DNA from: Henriciella aquimarina
GTDB lineage: Bacteria > Pseudomonadota > Alphaproteobacteria > Caulobacterales > Hyphomonadaceae
Assembly: GCF_002088975.1 (NCBI RefSeq)
Contig: NZ_NCST01000038.1
Span: forward strand, 82,521 to 146,520
Length of the DNA stretch: 64,000 nucleotides
Direction: 5' to 3'
This document shows, piece after piece, positions 17,858 to 25,856 of the stretch. The translations under genes and the position numbers were made by a program. Position 1 is the stretch's first letter, and each line of letters starts with the position of its first letter. The notes below the pieces were generated by a model that did not search any database, was not told the DNA's origin, and was given only the letters and a program-made list of their open reading frames with translations.

Positions 17858-18313
17858 ATGGTCACGACCAGCCAGCACATCGTCTGTACTGCCTGCGGGC
17901 AGACCAACCGCATCCCGAGCCCCCGCACGCCCGACAAGGGCCATTGCGGACGCTGCGGCACGACGCTGGCCGTCAACAAGCCTGTTGATATCGATGCAGC
18001 CATGCTGGCAAAATTGCAGGCCCGCGACGAGGGGATTTTCGTGCTCGATGTGTGGGCGCCCTGGTGCGGCCCCTGCCGCATGATGGCGCCGGCCTATGAG
18101 CAGGCCGCCAGCCATTTCGGCGGCGCGGTGCGGTTCTTCAAGATTGACTCCCAGGCCCACCCGGAAGCCGGCTCGCGCCTTCAGGTGCGCGGCATCCCCG
18201 CGCTCTTCCTCTTCAAGGACGGGCGCATCATCGCCCAGCAAGCCGGCGCCCAGACACGCGACGCCCTCATTGGCTGGATCGAGCAGACCGCAACGCCGAA
18301 AATTTCAAGCTGA
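17858..18313 (+). CDS. trxC: Thioredoxin with N-terminal zinc ribbon (TrxC/Trx2 type)
   Basis: 151 aa. An N-terminal zinc ribbon has Cys pairs at 10/13 (CTAC) and 30/33 (CGRC), the hallmark of Trx2. The active site WCGPC is at 69-73, and the cis-Pro motif is GIPALFLFK. It reduces protein disulfides and, in this setting, could reduce persulfides produced by SQR. The gap after the SQR gene is 7 bp with TGAGGACAAG as ribosome site, so the two are translated together. Confidence 0.9.
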   Translation: MVTTSQHIVCTACGQTNRIPSPRTPDKGHCGRCGTTLAVNKPVDIDAAMLAKLQARDEGIFVLDVWAPWCGPCRMMAPAYEQAASHFGGAVRFFKIDSQAHPEAGSRLQVRGIPALFLFKDGRIIAQQAGAQTRDALIGWIEQTATPKISS

Positions 18314-18331
18314 CGCGTCAAGGAGGCCCTT

Positions 18332-18535
18332 ATGAATCTCGATCGTGCTGTTCTCGCCTTTGCCGGCCTCGTCGTGCTCGCCGGTCTGGCGCTGGGCTAC
18401 TGGGTTTCGCCCTGGTGGTACCTGCTGGCCGCCTTTGCCGGGCTCAACATGCTGCAGGCCGCCTTTACCGGTTTCTGCCCGGCCGCGATGATCTTCAAAC
18501 GCCTCGGCCTGCGCCCCGGCACGGCCTTTCAATAA
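18332..18535 (+). CDS. YgaP-like small transmembrane protein (DUF2892)
   Basis: 67 aa with two membrane segments (AVLAFAGLVVLAGLALGYW and WWYLLAAFAGLNMLQAAF) and the family ending TGFCPAAMIFKRLGL. This is the membrane module that in E. coli YgaP is fused to a rhodanese, a sulfur-transfer enzyme. As a stand-alone gene 18 bp after the thioredoxin, it likely belongs to the SQR operon. AAGGAGG precedes the start. Confidence 0.85.
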   Translation: MNLDRAVLAFAGLVVLAGLALGYWVSPWWYLLAAFAGLNMLQAAFTGFCPAAMIFKRLGLRPGTAFQ

Positions 18536-18613
18536 GCCGGCACCCCGGACGATTTTACAGAGACATGCCCGGGGAATTCGACTTGGTTAAGTAATTTTCC
18601 GAATTCACGCCGC

Positions 18614-18650
18614 CCCGCCTTTTTGCCACGGTCTTTTTGGGCGGGCCTTT
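18614..18650 (+). terminator. Possible terminator after SQR operon
   Basis: CCCGCC (18614-18619) pairs with GGCGGG (18640-18645), followed by CCTTTT. The loop is long (20 nt) and the T-run short, so the call is weak. It precedes the Crp/Fnr gene. Confidence 0.35.
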
Positions 18651-18662
18651 TGTTGGCTAGAG

Positions 18663-19343
18663 ATGAGAGAGATGGATCCAGAGGATACGAGAGACGAGTA
18701 CTGGTCCCAGGATGAAATGATGGGCAAGCCATCGCACTATCATCCCCACCAGCCCCTCTATCTGGAGGGAGACCCGGCCCGGGCCGTCTTCAGGATCGTG
18801 TCCGGCGTCGTCATCGTATATCGCCTCCTGCCCGATGGGCGCCGCCAGATCCACAGCTTTGTCGGCAAAGGGGATTTTCTCGCCCTCGATCTGGCCGACA
18901 CCTATCGCCACAGCGCCGAAGCCATCACCGAAGTTTCCGCCGAACTCTACATGCGCCAGTCCTTCGACCGCGCGATGCATGACAAGGCCGGCTTCCGGCG
19001 CCAGGTCTTCAAACTGCTGACGGACATGCTCATGGCTGCGCAGGAACAGGCCGTCATGCTCGGGCGCAAGACAGCACTGGAGCGCACGGCGTCCTTCCTG
19101 CTCTTCCTCGACCATCAGGCCTCCTGCCCGGACAACGGCTATGTCGTGATCCGGATGAGCCGCTACGACATTGCCGACTATCTCGGCCTGACCTTCGAGA
19201 CGGTAAGCCGGATGCTCCACCGGCTGAAGAATCTCGGTCTTATCTCCCTGCCGAAACCGGACCGGTTCCGGGTGCTGAAGCGCAGTGCGCTGGCCCAGGT
19301 CGCCGGCGAGCCGCCCGAGCCTGACCAGCCCCGTCTTCACTAG
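18663..19343 (+). CDS. Crp/Fnr-family regulator, FixK-like
   Basis: 226 aa. An N-terminal cyclic-nucleotide-binding-like fold (HQPLYLEGDPARAVFRIVSG) and a long dimer helix lead to the helix-turn-helix DIADYLGLTFETVSRMLHRL. The recognition residues E-T-V-S-R are those of FNR/FixK proteins that read TTGAT-N4-ATCAA. There is no N-terminal Cys cluster, so it does not carry an FNR-type iron-sulfur sensor; in FixK-type proteins control is at expression, often by FixLJ, encoded here at 43.2-45.0 kb. An ATG at 18672 is an alternative start. TTGA-type boxes at 16483 and 34673 are candidate targets. Confidence 0.85.
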   Translation: MREMDPEDTRDEYWSQDEMMGKPSHYHPHQPLYLEGDPARAVFRIVSGVVIVYRLLPDGRRQIHSFVGKGDFLALDLADTYRHSAEAITEVSAELYMRQSFDRAMHDKAGFRRQVFKLLTDMLMAAQEQAVMLGRKTALERTASFLLFLDHQASCPDNGYVVIRMSRYDIADYLGLTFETVSRMLHRLKNLGLISLPKPDRFRVLKRSALAQVAGEPPEPDQPRLH

Positions 19344-19358
19344 GACGAGCCAGGCGGC

Positions 19359-20546
19359 CTAAAGGCTCCGGAACACGTCCAGGGTCTCCCGGGCAATGAC
19401 GATCTCCTCATCGGCCGGGATAACGCAAAGGCCAAGCCGCGAGCCGGAGGAATGGACAAGGCTTTCGCCCGCCTCATTGGCGGCCATGTCGAGATCCGCG
19501 CCAAGCCAGGCCAGCTGCTCACAGATCCGCTGCCGGATCACCGGGGCATTCTCCCCCACCCCTGCCGTGAACACGATCGCATCGGCGCCCTGAAGCGCGG
19601 CGGCCAGCGAGCCGATTTCTCGCGCCACGCGGTAGACGAACACATCGAGCGCTTCTTTCGCCTCCGGCTTCTCGCTCGCCAGCAGCGTGCGAACATCGCC
19701 GCTGATGCCGGACAGCCCGAGCAGGCCGGACTTCTTGTAAAGCATGTCGGCGACCTCGCCCGTGCTCATCCCCTTGTCGGCAATGAGGTGCAGGACGACG
19801 CCCGGGTCGATGTTGCCGCAGCGCGTCGCCATGGGCACGCCGTCGAGCGCTGTTAGTCCCATCGTGGTGGCCACGCTGCGCCCGTTCTCGATGGCGCAGA
19901 GACTGGCCCCGCTGCCGAGATGGGCCACGATCAGCTTGCGGCGCTTGCCTTCCGGCAGCAGCTTCGGAGCCACCTCGGCAATGTGGGCATAGGAGAGGCC
20001 ATGAAAGCCGAAGCGCAACACCCCCTCCTCCGCCAGGTCTCTCGGCAGAGCATAAAGCTCGGCGACGCGCGGCTGATGCCGGTGGAAGGCGGTATCGAAA
20101 GACAGGCTCTGCGGCATATCCGGCCAGAGCTGCGAGATCCCGTCTATGCCGGCGAGATTGGCTGGCTGATGCGACGGCGCGAGCGGGGCGAGCGCCTCCA
20201 GCTCCTTGCAGACCGCAGCCTCGCAGCGCACAGGCCCGGCGAAAGTCCGCCCGCCATGAACGATGCGATGGCCAACCGCCCGGATGGTGACATCGGGCAA
20301 GTGCTCGGCCGCCCAGGCAGCCATGGCCGTCACCCGGTCAGCCGGCCTTGGCGGACATGTGGCGAGCGTTTCGGGCACCGTCTCGACGCTCTCATGCACG
20401 GAGGACGCCGAAAACGCCGGCGCCTTCGAGAGCCCGGACAGGTTCGCCCTGAGCAGGCGCTCGCCCAGCGCATCGCCCTCGAAAGCGTGCACGGACATCT
20501 TGATGCTGGAAGACCCGGTATTGATCGTCAGGACCGCCTCACGCAT
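19359..20546 (-). CDS. ackA: Acetate kinase
   Basis: 395 aa, the normal length for acetate kinase (acetate + ATP to acetyl phosphate + ADP). Motifs seen in order: LTINTGSSSIK (phosphate loop), GHRIVHGG, SFDTAFH, RFGFHGLSY, VAHLGSGASL and VIPADEEIVIARE at the end. The ATG overlaps the last base of the upstream phosphotransacetylase stop (TGATG), so the pair is translationally coupled. Together they convert acetyl-CoA and acetate with ATP yield, useful at low oxygen or for acetate use. Convergent with the Crp/Fnr gene (15 bp apart). Confidence 0.93.
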   Translation of the reverse strand: MREAVLTINTGSSSIKMSVHAFEGDALGERLLRANLSGLSKAPAFSASSVHESVETVPETLATCPPRPADRVTAMAAWAAEHLPDVTIRAVGHRIVHGGRTFAGPVRCEAAVCKELEALAPLAPSHQPANLAGIDGISQLWPDMPQSLSFDTAFHRHQPRVAELYALPRDLAEEGVLRFGFHGLSYAHIAEVAPKLLPEGKRRKLIVAHLGSGASLCAIENGRSVATTMGLTALDGVPMATRCGNIDPGVVLHLIADKGMSTGEVADMLYKKSGLLGLSGISGDVRTLLASEKPEAKEALDVFVYRVAREIGSLAAALQGADAIVFTAGVGENAPVIRQRICEQLAWLGADLDMAANEAGESLVHSSGSRLGLCVIPADEEIVIARETLDVFRSL

Positions 20547-21484
20547 CAGGATGCAGCCTCCCGGCCGGCCACGAGGAGTTTCGCCAGCGCGCAGGACGCG
20601 ACCCGCTCGGCGGGGCTGTCGGCCCGGCTGGTCAGGATGACCGGCACTCTGGCGCCCAGGACGATACCGGCGGCGGCCGCGCCAGCCAGATAGTCCAGCT
20701 GCTTGGCAATCATGTTGCCGGATTCCAGATTGGGCACGACGAGAATGTCGGCCGCCCCCGCGACGGGCGAAGTGATGCCTTTCGCCGCCACGGACTCCCG
20801 CGAGATGGCGAGATCGAAGGCGAGCGGCCCGTCCAGCAGGCCGCCCTTGATCTGTCCCCGGTCGGCCATCTTGCACAACGCGGCGGCATCCAGCGTCGAC
20901 TGCAGCTTGGGATCGATGTCCTCGGTCGCCGACAGGATCGCGACAAGCGGCTGGGGAATGCCGATGGCATGGGCAAGATCGATCGCATTCTGGACGATGT
21001 CCCGCTTGGCCAGCAGGTCCGGCGTGATATTGATCGCGCCATCCGTCATCAGAAGCGGTTTCGGATAGGCCGGCGTCTCCAGCACGAAGACGTGGCTCAT
21101 CCGGCGCTCGGTACGAAGCCCGGCGGCGCGGTCGACGATGGCGTGCATCAGCTCATGGGTGGCCAGCGCCCCCTTCATGATGGCGTCGGCTTCACCGCTG
21201 CTGGCCAGCCTGGCACCCTCTTCGGCGGCGGCATGGCTATGCATCACATCGACCAGCTTCAGCCCGGTAATATCTACCCCGGATTTCTCGGCAGCCTCCT
21301 TGATGCGCTCGCTCGGTCCGACAAGGATCGGATCGATCAGGCCGGCGTCGCGGGCCTCCAGCGCGCCAGACAGCGACAACGTATCGACGGGGTGGACAAC
21401 AGCCGTTCGAACGGGCGGCCCGCTTGCCCGGCTGATGATGGTTTCGAAGGCATGCGGCGGATCTTCGGAAGGCGATGATGTCAT
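20546..21484 (-). CDS. Phosphate acetyltransferase (short phosphotransacetylase)
   Basis: 312 aa, equal to a single PTA_PTB catalytic domain without the long N-terminal region of E. coli Pta. Signs are LEARDAGLIDPILVGP, HAAAEEGARLASSGEADAI, MKGALATHELM, LLMTDGAINI and VAGAADILVVPNLESGN, all typical. It interconverts acetyl-CoA (or butyryl-CoA) and the acyl phosphate used by the coupled kinase. Acyl preference cannot be read from sequence, but the partner is an acetate kinase. The ATG at 21484 lacks a clear ribosome site. Confidence 0.88.
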   Translation of the reverse strand: MTSSPSEDPPHAFETIISRASGPPVRTAVVHPVDTLSLSGALEARDAGLIDPILVGPSERIKEAAEKSGVDITGLKLVDVMHSHAAAEEGARLASSGEADAIMKGALATHELMHAIVDRAAGLRTERRMSHVFVLETPAYPKPLLMTDGAINITPDLLAKRDIVQNAIDLAHAIGIPQPLVAILSATEDIDPKLQSTLDAAALCKMADRGQIKGGLLDGPLAFDLAISRESVAAKGITSPVAGAADILVVPNLESGNMIAKQLDYLAGAAAAGIVLGARVPVILTSRADSPAERVASCALAKLLVAGREAAS

Positions 21485-21650
21485 GTTGGGAAAGCGTATC
21501 TTACGGTGAGGGATGTGTCAGTCGTGCCCTGAAACCTAGCAGCAACATGCCCGCTCGTCCTCTAAGTATTCTCACGGAATTGATTTATACCCCTGCGTAA
21601 GGCTTATATCTCATTTTCCGATGGGTGGGCGTAATTCAGAGGAGGCCGCC

Positions 21651-21977
21651 ATGGCCGACACTCAGACAAAATCGGCCTCGGCAGACGCCGGCGAGCGCGC
21701 TGCCGGCTTTGAAGATGTCCTGCCCGGTTTCGACACCATGCACGCTGTCCGTCTGGGCGCGACAAATTTCGAACACTGGATCGCGACCAACCAGGAATTG
21801 ACCCGGTTCTGGTCCTACCGGCTGAAGAAATATCTCGCCACGCTCGACAGTTTCGCCAATTGCCGGACGTCCGAGGACTTCCTCTCGACGATGGCCCGCG
21901 CTGCCAGCGACACGGTGCATGACTATGCCAATGAATATGACCGCGTTCTGGCGATAAACCTGCAATCCGAACGGTAA
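21651..21977 (+). CDS. Phasin-family protein
   Basis: 108 aa from the ATG at 21651 with GAGGAGG 6 nt upstream. It is mostly helical and amphipathic (TNFEHWIATNQELTRFWSYR, DFLSTMARAASDTVHDYANE), the look of phasin_2-type granule proteins. The gene ends 4 bp before the PHA synthase gene, which strongly supports a granule-coating or PhaC-associated role. Sequence similarity alone is weak in this family. Confidence 0.72.
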   Translation: MADTQTKSASADAGERAAGFEDVLPGFDTMHAVRLGATNFEHWIATNQELTRFWSYRLKKYLATLDSFANCRTSEDFLSTMARAASDTVHDYANEYDRVLAINLQSER

Positions 21978-21981
21978 TCGA

Positions 21982-23820
21982 ATGCCGGACACTTCTCGGC
22001 TCAGCCATTTCCAGCCCGCCGCACCGGGATCGGGAAATGAAGATGCCTCACGCGTTCGCAAGGATGGGCCGGCGAAACCCTCCGCCTGTGTCTCGGCCAA
22101 CGAGAGCGAAGAGACCGCCTTTGCCTGGCTCGACCGCTTTTTCCGCGGCGCCTCGATGCGCTACGCGCCGAACGCCCCCATCCTGACCGGCTTTGCCGCC
22201 GTGCATGACTGGATGGTCCACATGTCGCGCTCGCCGGGCCACAATCTCGACCTTACCATCCAGGCCTTCGAGAGCATGCTCGGCCTTCAGGCCTATGTCG
22301 CCCATCGCGTCAGCGGCCAAGAGCCGGAAAACGGCTTTTCCGGCACGCGCTTCCGCTCCGACTACTGGAAAACCTTCCCCTTCGACCTCCCGGCCAGAAG
22401 CTGGCTGAGCATGCGCGACTGGTGGCGCAGCGCGACGGCACCTTCGCGCGGGCTGAACACCTGGTCGAACGAACATACCGCCTACTGGGCCGAACTGGCG
22501 CTGGAAGCCATGTCCCCGGCCAATGTCCCGTTTCTCAATCCGGATGTCATTCACCGCACGCTGGAGGAGTCCGGCGAGAACCTCCAGAAAGGCTGGCAGA
22601 ACTGGCTGGACGACATGCGCCGCGAGATTGGCGGGCGTCCGCCACCCCCGCATGAGGGCTATGAAGTCGGCAAGGACCTCGCCATCACGCCCGGCAAGGT
22701 CGTCTACCAGAATGACCTGATCGAACTCATCCAGTACGGGCCGACCACCGACACCGTCGCGCGTGAGCCCGTGCTGATGGTGCCGGCCTGGATCATGAAA
22801 TATTACATCCTCGACCTCTCACCGCACAACTCGCTCGTGCGCTGGCTGGTGAGCGAGGGCTTCCAGGTCTTCATGGTCTCCTGGAAGAACCCGCATCCCG
22901 AAGACGCCCATTTCCGGCTGAACGATTATCTCGATCTCGGCATCGGAGAGGCCCTGAATGCCGTCAACACGATCACCGGCGAAGAGAAGGTCCATGCCTG
23001 TGGCTACTGCCTCGGCGGCACCCTGCTCAGCATGCAGGCCGCCCGCATGGCGCGCGATGGCGATCACCGGCTGAGCACGTTGAGCCTGCTCGCCGCGCAG
23101 ACAGATTTCACCGAGCCGGGCGATATCCGCCTGCTGGTCGACGAAGCCCAGGTCACCTATCTGGAAGACATGATGGAGCTTGAAGGCGTCATGCCCGCCC
23201 GCATGATGAGCGACGGCTTCCGGGCGCTGCGGCCCGACTCCCAGATCTGGGACCCGGCCGTGAAGACCTACCTCCTGGGAGAACGCCCGCCCATCTTCGA
23301 TATCCTGGCCTGGAATGAAGACGCCACCCGCATGCCGTCCGCCATGATGAGCGACTATCTGCGCGGCCTCTATCTCGACAATGATCTGGCCAGCAGCCGC
23401 TACAAGGTCGACGGACGGGCCATCTCGATCTCGGACATCCGCGCCCCGATCTTTGCCGTGGGCACCAATCGTGACCACGTCGCGCCATGGAAATCAGTCT
23501 TCAAGATCACCCATCTGGCGCGCCCGGACGTGACCTTCGTGCTCGCCGATGGGGGCCACAATGCCGGCATCGTGACGGAGCCCGGCCACCCGAAACGCCA
23601 TCACAAGATCGGCCACACCATGGCCCATGAACACCATCTCAGCCCGGAAGCCTGGGAAGAGGCGGCCACCCAGCGTGACGGCTCATGGTGGCTCAGCTGG
23701 CGCGACTGGCTGAAAGAGCGCAGCGGAGAGCCCCGGCGTGCCCAGAAGCGTTACGGCTATGCCAAGAAGGGCTATCCGGTCGTGCGTGATGCGCCCGGCC
23801 TCTACGTGCTGGACCGGTAG
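21982..23820 (+). CDS. phaC: Class I poly(3-hydroxyalkanoate) synthase
   Basis: 612 aa, typical for PhaC of class I, which polymerises 3-hydroxyacyl-CoA into storage polyester. The lipase-like box is GYCLGG with nucleophile Cys343; the partner Asp is in GTNRDHVAPW and the His in DGGHNAGIV. An alpha/beta core (PVLMVPAWIMKYYILDLSP) is preceded by an N-terminal domain that matches the class I pattern. Start is 4 bp after the phasin stop (translational coupling, weak own ribosome site). The pair lies beside ackA and pta, grouping acetyl-CoA overflow routes. Confidence 0.92.
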   Translation: MPDTSRLSHFQPAAPGSGNEDASRVRKDGPAKPSACVSANESEETAFAWLDRFFRGASMRYAPNAPILTGFAAVHDWMVHMSRSPGHNLDLTIQAFESMLGLQAYVAHRVSGQEPENGFSGTRFRSDYWKTFPFDLPARSWLSMRDWWRSATAPSRGLNTWSNEHTAYWAELALEAMSPANVPFLNPDVIHRTLEESGENLQKGWQNWLDDMRREIGGRPPPPHEGYEVGKDLAITPGKVVYQNDLIELIQYGPTTDTVAREPVLMVPAWIMKYYILDLSPHNSLVRWLVSEGFQVFMVSWKNPHPEDAHFRLNDYLDLGIGEALNAVNTITGEEKVHACGYCLGGTLLSMQAARMARDGDHRLSTLSLLAAQTDFTEPGDIRLLVDEAQVTYLEDMMELEGVMPARMMSDGFRALRPDSQIWDPAVKTYLLGERPPIFDILAWNEDATRMPSAMMSDYLRGLYLDNDLASSRYKVDGRAISISDIRAPIFAVGTNRDHVAPWKSVFKITHLARPDVTFVLADGGHNAGIVTEPGHPKRHHKIGHTMAHEHHLSPEAWEEAATQRDGSWWLSWRDWLKERSGEPRRAQKRYGYAKKGYPVVRDAPGLYVLDR

Positions 23821-23825
23821 GCCCT

Positions 23826-24263
23826 TCAGGCCGGGGCGCGGACCCGGCGCATGCGCTCGTAAAGCTCGAACAGGGCCATCCCCGCAGCCATGGCGGCCAC
23901 GAAGCCGATCACGGGTAAGCCGCCGATGCTGACAGCCGTAATGGCCGGGCCCGGACACAGGCCAACAAGGCCCCAGCCGATGCCGAACAGAACCGCGCCG
24001 GTCGCAAGCCTCGCATCCACTGTCTGGTGGCCCGGCAGCTGGAAAGTCTCCGCGAAAACCGGGCTCCGGCGCTGCCAGACGATCCGGTAGCCCACAGCCG
24101 TCACTGCCAGTGCGGCGGCCATGACAAAGGCCAGCGACGGGTCCCATCCGCCAAGGATGTCGAGAAAGGCCAGCACCTTGGCCGGGTTCACCATCTGCGA
24201 GATAACAAGACCGAGCCCGAAGACCAGCCCGGTCACGAAGGCGGCGATATGTCTGGCGATCAT
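23826..24263 (-). CDS. YeeE/YedE-family membrane protein (DUF6691-type), second copy
   Basis: 145 aa from ATG 24263. Four hydrophobic segments include FVTGLVFGLGLVISQMVNP, and a conserved cysteine lies in GLVGLCPGPAITA. Proteins of the YeeE/YedE (TsuA-like) family take up thiosulfate or other sulfur compounds through conserved cysteines; short forms usually come in pairs. Starts 1 bp after the stop of the partner gene at 24265, so both form one unit, divergent from the peroxiredoxin gene. Half-size proteins probably combine into one channel (inference). Confidence 0.85.
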   Translation of the reverse strand: MIARHIAAFVTGLVFGLGLVISQMVNPAKVLAFLDILGGWDPSLAFVMAAALAVTAVGYRIVWQRRSPVFAETFQLPGHQTVDARLATGAVLFGIGWGLVGLCPGPAITAVSIGGLPVIGFVAAMAAGMALFELYERMRRVRAPA

Positions 24264-24264
24264 C

Positions 24265-24690
24265 CTATCCTCCGAAGACCGGCTTGATGAGCGAGGCCGT
24301 CGCCATGCCGGCCAGCATGAACAGCGCGACCGAGACCATGGAGCGCGAGGACAGCCGCGACAGCCCGCAGACGCCATGGCCACTGGTGCAACCGGAGCCG
24401 AGCCGCGTGCCGAAGCCGACAAGCAGGCCGCCGACGATCACGAGCGGCCAGTTCGCCTCAAGCTCGAAGGCGATGGCTGGCCCGCCCAGGGCCAGATAAA
24501 TGACAGGGGCCAGGACAAGCCCCAGCACGAAGGCTGCGCGCCAGCCCCGGTCCCCCGGTTCGGCGAAAACCGCACCCGAAAAGACGCCGCTGATCCCGGC
24601 AATCCGGCCTTTCAGGCCCATCAGCATCACAGCCGAAAGCCCGATAAGAGCGCCGCCAAGGGTTGCGCTTACCGGTGTAAGATTTTCCAT
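24265..24690 (-). CDS. YeeE/YedE-family membrane protein, first copy
   Basis: 141 aa from ATG 24690 (GGATC upstream). Segments: TLGGALIGLSAVMLMGLKGR, WRAAFVLGLVLAPVIYLAL, PLVIVGGLLVGFGTRLGSGC and VSVALFMLAGMATASL. The signature FGTRLGSGCTSGHGVCG carries the family cysteines. Paired with the next gene (1-bp gap) and divergent from the peroxiredoxin-BigR-persulfide dioxygenase operon across a promoter holding the 24738 motif. A role in moving sulfur compounds across the inner membrane is likely from family knowledge and context. Confidence 0.87.
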   Translation of the reverse strand: MENLTPVSATLGGALIGLSAVMLMGLKGRIAGISGVFSGAVFAEPGDRGWRAAFVLGLVLAPVIYLALGGPAIAFELEANWPLVIVGGLLVGFGTRLGSGCTSGHGVCGLSRLSSRSMVSVALFMLAGMATASLIKPVFGG

Positions 24691-24727
24691 GTTCAGATCC
24701 TTTGATCGGATGAGGGAAGCCAATCAC

Positions 24728-24760
24728 TTGACATTCTCGTAATTCGTAAACAATTAAAAT
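24728..24760 (+). promoter_or_regulatory. Promoter with embedded BigR/SqrR-type operator, copy 2
   Basis: TTGACA at 24728-24733 is a good -35 element; 17 nt later comes an AT-rich -10 region (CAATTAAAAT, 24751-24760). The 17-nt spacer contains CGTAATTCGTAAA (24738-24750), the near-copy of the site at 16526. A repressor bound there would block RNA polymerase. The BigR/SqrR-like protein at 25443 is the natural candidate. Confidence 0.55.
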
Positions 24761-24777
24761 GCAACTGAGGAATTCTT

Positions 24778-25446
24778 ATGAGCGACACGATCCAGATACC
24801 CCAGGCCGACACGCCGAAACTGCCGAGCGCAAAGATCGGCGCGCAGGCCCCGGATTTCGAAGCCCGCACGACAGAAGGCCCCGTTCGCCTGTCTGATCAT
24901 CGCGGGCGCTGGCTGGTCTTCTTCTCGCATCCGGCCGACTTCACGCCGGTCTGCACCTCCGAATTCATCACTTTCCAGAATGAAATCGACCGCTTCGCGG
25001 CCATGGACTGCGACCTGCTCGGCCTGTCGGTCGACAGCCTGTATTCGCACCTGGCCTGGGTGAAGGATATCGAAGCGCGCTTCGGCGTGCGGATTTCCTT
25101 CCCCATCATCGAAGACATCTCGATGGCGATCGCGCGCGCCTACGGCATGATCCACGAGGAGTCGGAATCGACCGCCTCGGTCCGTTCGGTCTTTTTCATC
25201 GATCCGGACGGCGTCATTCGCGCCCTGATCCACTATCCGCTCGCCGTTGGCCGCTCGGTCGACGAGATCCTGCGCGTGCTGGCCGCACTGCAGACCTCCG
25301 ACCGGGACGGCGTCGCAACGCCTGAAGGCTGGACACCCGGCCATGACGCGGTCCTGCCCGCCCCCGTCGACATCCGCGAAGCCGATGAACGCGCCGGCAT
25401 GAATGGCGGCGCCTGGTACTACACACAGAAGGGGACCGGACAATGA
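24778..25446 (+). CDS. Peroxiredoxin (AhpC/TSA, Prx6-like)
   Basis: 222 aa. The peroxidatic motif SHPADFTPVCT contains the active Cys; a second Cys in AMDCDLL is not at the usual resolving position, so a 1-Cys mechanism is likely. The C-terminal Prx6-type segment includes HYPLAVGRSVDEILRVLAAL. It reduces peroxides and perhaps polysulfides formed during sulfide oxidation. First gene of the rightward operon; its stop overlaps the ArsR start (ATGA). A related 209-aa copy closes the cluster at 31816. Confidence 0.9.
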   Translation: MSDTIQIPQADTPKLPSAKIGAQAPDFEARTTEGPVRLSDHRGRWLVFFSHPADFTPVCTSEFITFQNEIDRFAAMDCDLLGLSVDSLYSHLAWVKDIEARFGVRISFPIIEDISMAIARAYGMIHEESESTASVRSVFFIDPDGVIRALIHYPLAVGRSVDEILRVLAALQTSDRDGVATPEGWTPGHDAVLPAPVDIREADERAGMNGGAWYYTQKGTGQ

Positions 25447-25841
25447 GCCCCAGAAGCGAAGACATGATCCCGCTCGCCGATGAAGCCACATCGCTGCTGA
25501 AGGCGCTCGCGCATCCGGCCCGGCTGATGATCTGCTGCACCCTGCGCGACCGCGAACTCTCGGTCGGCGAGATCGAGGACCACCTCGGCATCCACCAGCC
25601 GCGCCTCTCGCGCGAACTGGCCAAGCTGCGCGAGGAAGGCCTCGTCGAAACCCGCCGCGAAGCCAAGCAGATCTATTACCGCCTGTCCGATGCCTCGCGC
25701 GCCGGCGTCATGATCGACGCCCTCTGCGCGGTGATGCTCGACAAGCCCCTGCCCATTCAGGCGCCGGAAGACGCGCCCACCCTGCCCCTCAAACCCTCAT
25801 CCACCGACGGCTCGGGCCACTTTGCCCGGATCGTCCCCTAA
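25443..25841 (+). CDS. ArsR-family persulfide-sensing repressor, BigR/SqrR-like
   Basis: 132 aa. Winged helix: LKALAHPARLMI, SVGEIEDHLGIHQPRLSRELA and LVETRREAKQIYYRL. Cys31 or Cys32 (MICCTL) and Cys95 (DALCAVM) match the positions of the cysteine pair that SqrR/BigR use to sense persulfides. It is translationally coupled (4-bp overlap) to a peroxiredoxin and followed by a persulfide-dioxygenase-like gene, the same company BigR keeps in Agrobacterium and Xylella. The candidate operator is at 24738. A proline-rich C-terminal tail of about 30 residues is extra. The paralogue is at 11832. Confidence 0.88.
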   Translation: MSPRSEDMIPLADEATSLLKALAHPARLMICCTLRDRELSVGEIEDHLGIHQPRLSRELAKLREEGLVETRREAKQIYYRLSDASRAGVMIDALCAVMLDKPLPIQAPEDAPTLPLKPSSTDGSGHFARIVP

Positions 25842-25856
25842 AGAAGGAACCGACCC

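Noticed and set aside
20547..20876. Upstream extension of acetate kinase by about 110 codons
   Set aside because: The extension overlaps the phosphotransacetylase coding sequence and is Arg/Gly-rich; the true start MREAVLTINTGSSS is at the TGATG junction.
21580..21589. TTGATTTATA before the phasin/phaC genes as an FNR box
   Set aside because: Only one half-site; the other half (ACCCC) does not match ATCAA.
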